Part shown: one piece after another, positions 13,977-14,911 of the stretch | Position numbering within the stretch: position 1 is the stretch's first letter | How the letters are laid out: each line of letters starts with the position of its first letter | Assembly: GCA_016210375.1 (NCBI GenBank) | Contig: JACQUH010000021.1 | Span: 1 to 14,911, forward strand | Origin: Chloroflexota bacterium | Lineage (GTDB): Bacteria > Chloroflexota > Dehalococcoidia > Lucifugimonadales > JACPCL1 | Length of the DNA: 14,911 bases | Direction: 5' to 3' | Translations under genes and position numbers: made by a program | Notes under the pieces: model-generated | Told to the model about the DNA's origin: nothing | What the model saw: the letters and a program-made list of their open reading frames with translations, nothing else | Databases searched by the model: none

Positions 13977-14330
13977 ATGGTAGACCACTCCCAGGAAACG
14001 GCGCGGCTTATGGGGAGTCTGATATCCTCGGTGCAGGCGTTCCACCAGCGGTTCGGGCTGGTGGGGCCGTCCACGCAGCATGAACTCCTGAGCCGCCTGC
14101 CGCTCCAGGAGGAGGAGGTGCGGGAGCTACGCCAGGCCATCCTGAGCGAGCCGCCAGAGCACGTGGCCGCCGAGGCGGTGGACGTGCTGTATGTGGCCAT
14201 CGGGACGGTGCTCCGTTTGGAGGCGGCCTTGGCGGCCCAGGCTATTGAGGAGGTCATTCGGAAGAACGACGCCAAGACCTGGGAGACGCACTACATCAAC
14301 GGGGCGGGGAAGGTAGCAAAGAGGGGGTAG
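13977..14330 (+). CDS. MazG-like nucleotide pyrophosphohydrolase
   Basis: The 117-residue, all-helical product looks like a single-domain MazG/phosphoribosyl-ATP-pyrophosphatase-type enzyme that hydrolyses nucleoside triphosphates to monophosphate and pyrophosphate. Seen: the magnesium-binding pattern EEEVREL (45-51) and, after a helix, AEAVDVLY with Glu66 and Asp69, plus the conserved Asn97-xx-Lys100 near the C-terminus. ATG at 13977 has GAAGGAG six bases upstream. Substrate cannot be read from sequence. Together with Maf it is the second nucleotide-pool enzyme in the window. Confidence 0.75.
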   Translation: MVDHSQETARLMGSLISSVQAFHQRFGLVGPSTQHELLSRLPLQEEEVRELRQAILSEPPEHVAAEAVDVLYVAIGTVLRLEAALAAQAIEEVIRKNDAKTWETHYINGAGKVAKRG

Positions 14331-14412
14331 CGGTTGGCTGGTGCAAGCCATACCCGGAGGAATTCGGGTACAATGCTCCTACCACAGGATTCTAGCGCAT
14401 GAAAGAGTGACA

Positions 14413-14911
14413 GTGACTGAATCTGAACTACCTCTTGTCATTCAAGGAGGCATGGGAGTCAACGTCTCAAACTGGCAACTGGCTGGAGCCGTATCCCTGG
14501 CGGGAGAACGCCTGGGTGTCAAGTCCATGGGTGTGGTGTCTGGAACGGGCATAGGAGTGGTGGCGGCAAGGCGGCTGCAAGATGGCGACCCAGGAGGGCA
14601 CATCCGCACTGCTTTTGATGCATTTCCCTATCCGGAGATGGCAGAGCGGGTCTGGGATAGCTGGTATGCGGAGGGCGGAAGAGCAGAAGGCAAACCCTAC
14701 AAAGCCGTACCGATGGTCAACTTCCAGCTACGGCAAGACGTAGCTGAGCTAATCGTCTGCGCCAACTTTGCAGAGGTGTGGCTGGCAAAGCAAGGCCACA
14801 GCGGGCCAGTTGGCATAAACTACCTGGAGAAGATACAGACCCCGCGCCTGCCGGAAATCCTGGGAGCAATGATTGCGGGAGTGGATGTTGTCTTGATGGG
14901 TGCGGGCATTC
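14413..14911 (+). CDS. Nitronate monooxygenase-family flavoprotein, C-terminus beyond window
   Basis: The first 166 codons of an FMN-dependent TIM-barrel protein of the nitronate monooxygenase/2-nitropropane dioxygenase family. Seen: QGGMGV near residue 11-16 (flavin phosphate region), GVVSGTG, ARRLQDGDPGGH, and the segments GPVGINYLEKIQ and MIAGVDVVLMGAGI at the right edge. The DPGGH and NYLEKIQ segments suit a subgroup seen in uncharacterised bacterial homologues, so nitronate may not be the real substrate. GTG at 14413 chosen; GTG at 14407 is also in frame. Only a weak GAAAGAG ribosome site is present. Third-position base use is much less GC-biased than in neighbouring genes: by hand, 15 of the first 33 codons end in G or C. 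Confidence 0.85.
   Translation, partial: MTESELPLVIQGGMGVNVSNWQLAGAVSLAGERLGVKSMGVVSGTGIGVVAARRLQDGDPGGHIRTAFDAFPYPEMAERVWDSWYAEGGRAEGKPYKAVPMVNFQLRQDVAELIVCANFAEVWLAKQGHSGPVGINYLEKIQTPRLPEILGAMIAGVDVVLMGAGI

Overview
The window is high-GC bacterial chromosomal DNA with densely packed genes, frequent GTG/TTG starts and many short palindromic repeats between genes. The protein set (HspR with a zinc-finger-less DnaJ, an MntR/DtxR-type regulator, TatA/TatB/TatC, purine salvage enzymes) together with the GACCTAACCCCC hairpin repeats suggests a Chloroflexota (Dehalococcoidia-like) genome. That placement is an inference from general familiarity, not from any database comparison. No rRNA, tRNA, CRISPR array, integrase or transposase gene was seen.

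Layout. Positions 1-1990 hold a heat-shock locus: dnaJ/cbpA and hspR on the minus strand behind a strong promoter, and, divergently, the first 41 codons of an hsp20 gene that is cut off next to a hairpin repeat. Positions 2027-2793 hold a DtxR/MntR-type metal-responsive regulator with its own promoter, followed by a secreted subtilisin-like protease with two fibronectin type III repeats (2879-4984). A 750-bp gene-free stretch (4985-5737) is mostly palindromic repeats. Positions 5738-10290 form a tight plus-strand operon: ABC ATPase, ABC permease, a fused 23S rRNA uracil methyltransferase/Maf pyrophosphatase, a TatB-like subunit and TatC, with start/stop overlaps or very short gaps throughout. 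A separate minus-strand tatA (10696-10911) is divergent from hpt (11012-11611). Adenine deaminase follows (11955-13670). After it come a small convergent membrane protein, a MazG-like pyrophosphohydrolase, and a nitronate-monooxygenase-family gene that runs off the right edge.

How parts fit together. HspR, DnaJ and the broken Hsp20 are a classic HspR-type stress regulon. TatB-like and TatC are in one operon, and the TatA-like subunit lies about 400 bp away on the other strand, so a complete Tat set is present. Adenine deaminase makes hypoxanthine, which Hpt converts to IMP, giving a local purine salvage pair. Maf and MazG-like proteins are both nucleotide-pool cleaning enzymes.

Most notable are: (1) the in-frame fusion of an iron-sulfur RlmD-type methyltransferase with Maf; (2) three ~147-bp triple-hairpin REPIN-like elements whose central palindromes differ in sequence yet stay perfectly paired, plus solo and hybrid arms; (3) stop codons of dnaJ, hspR and a small membrane protein gene that lie inside repeat termini; (4) the hsp20 remnant next to a repeat; and (5) two genes whose -10 boxes sit six bases before the start codon, as expected for leaderless mRNAs.
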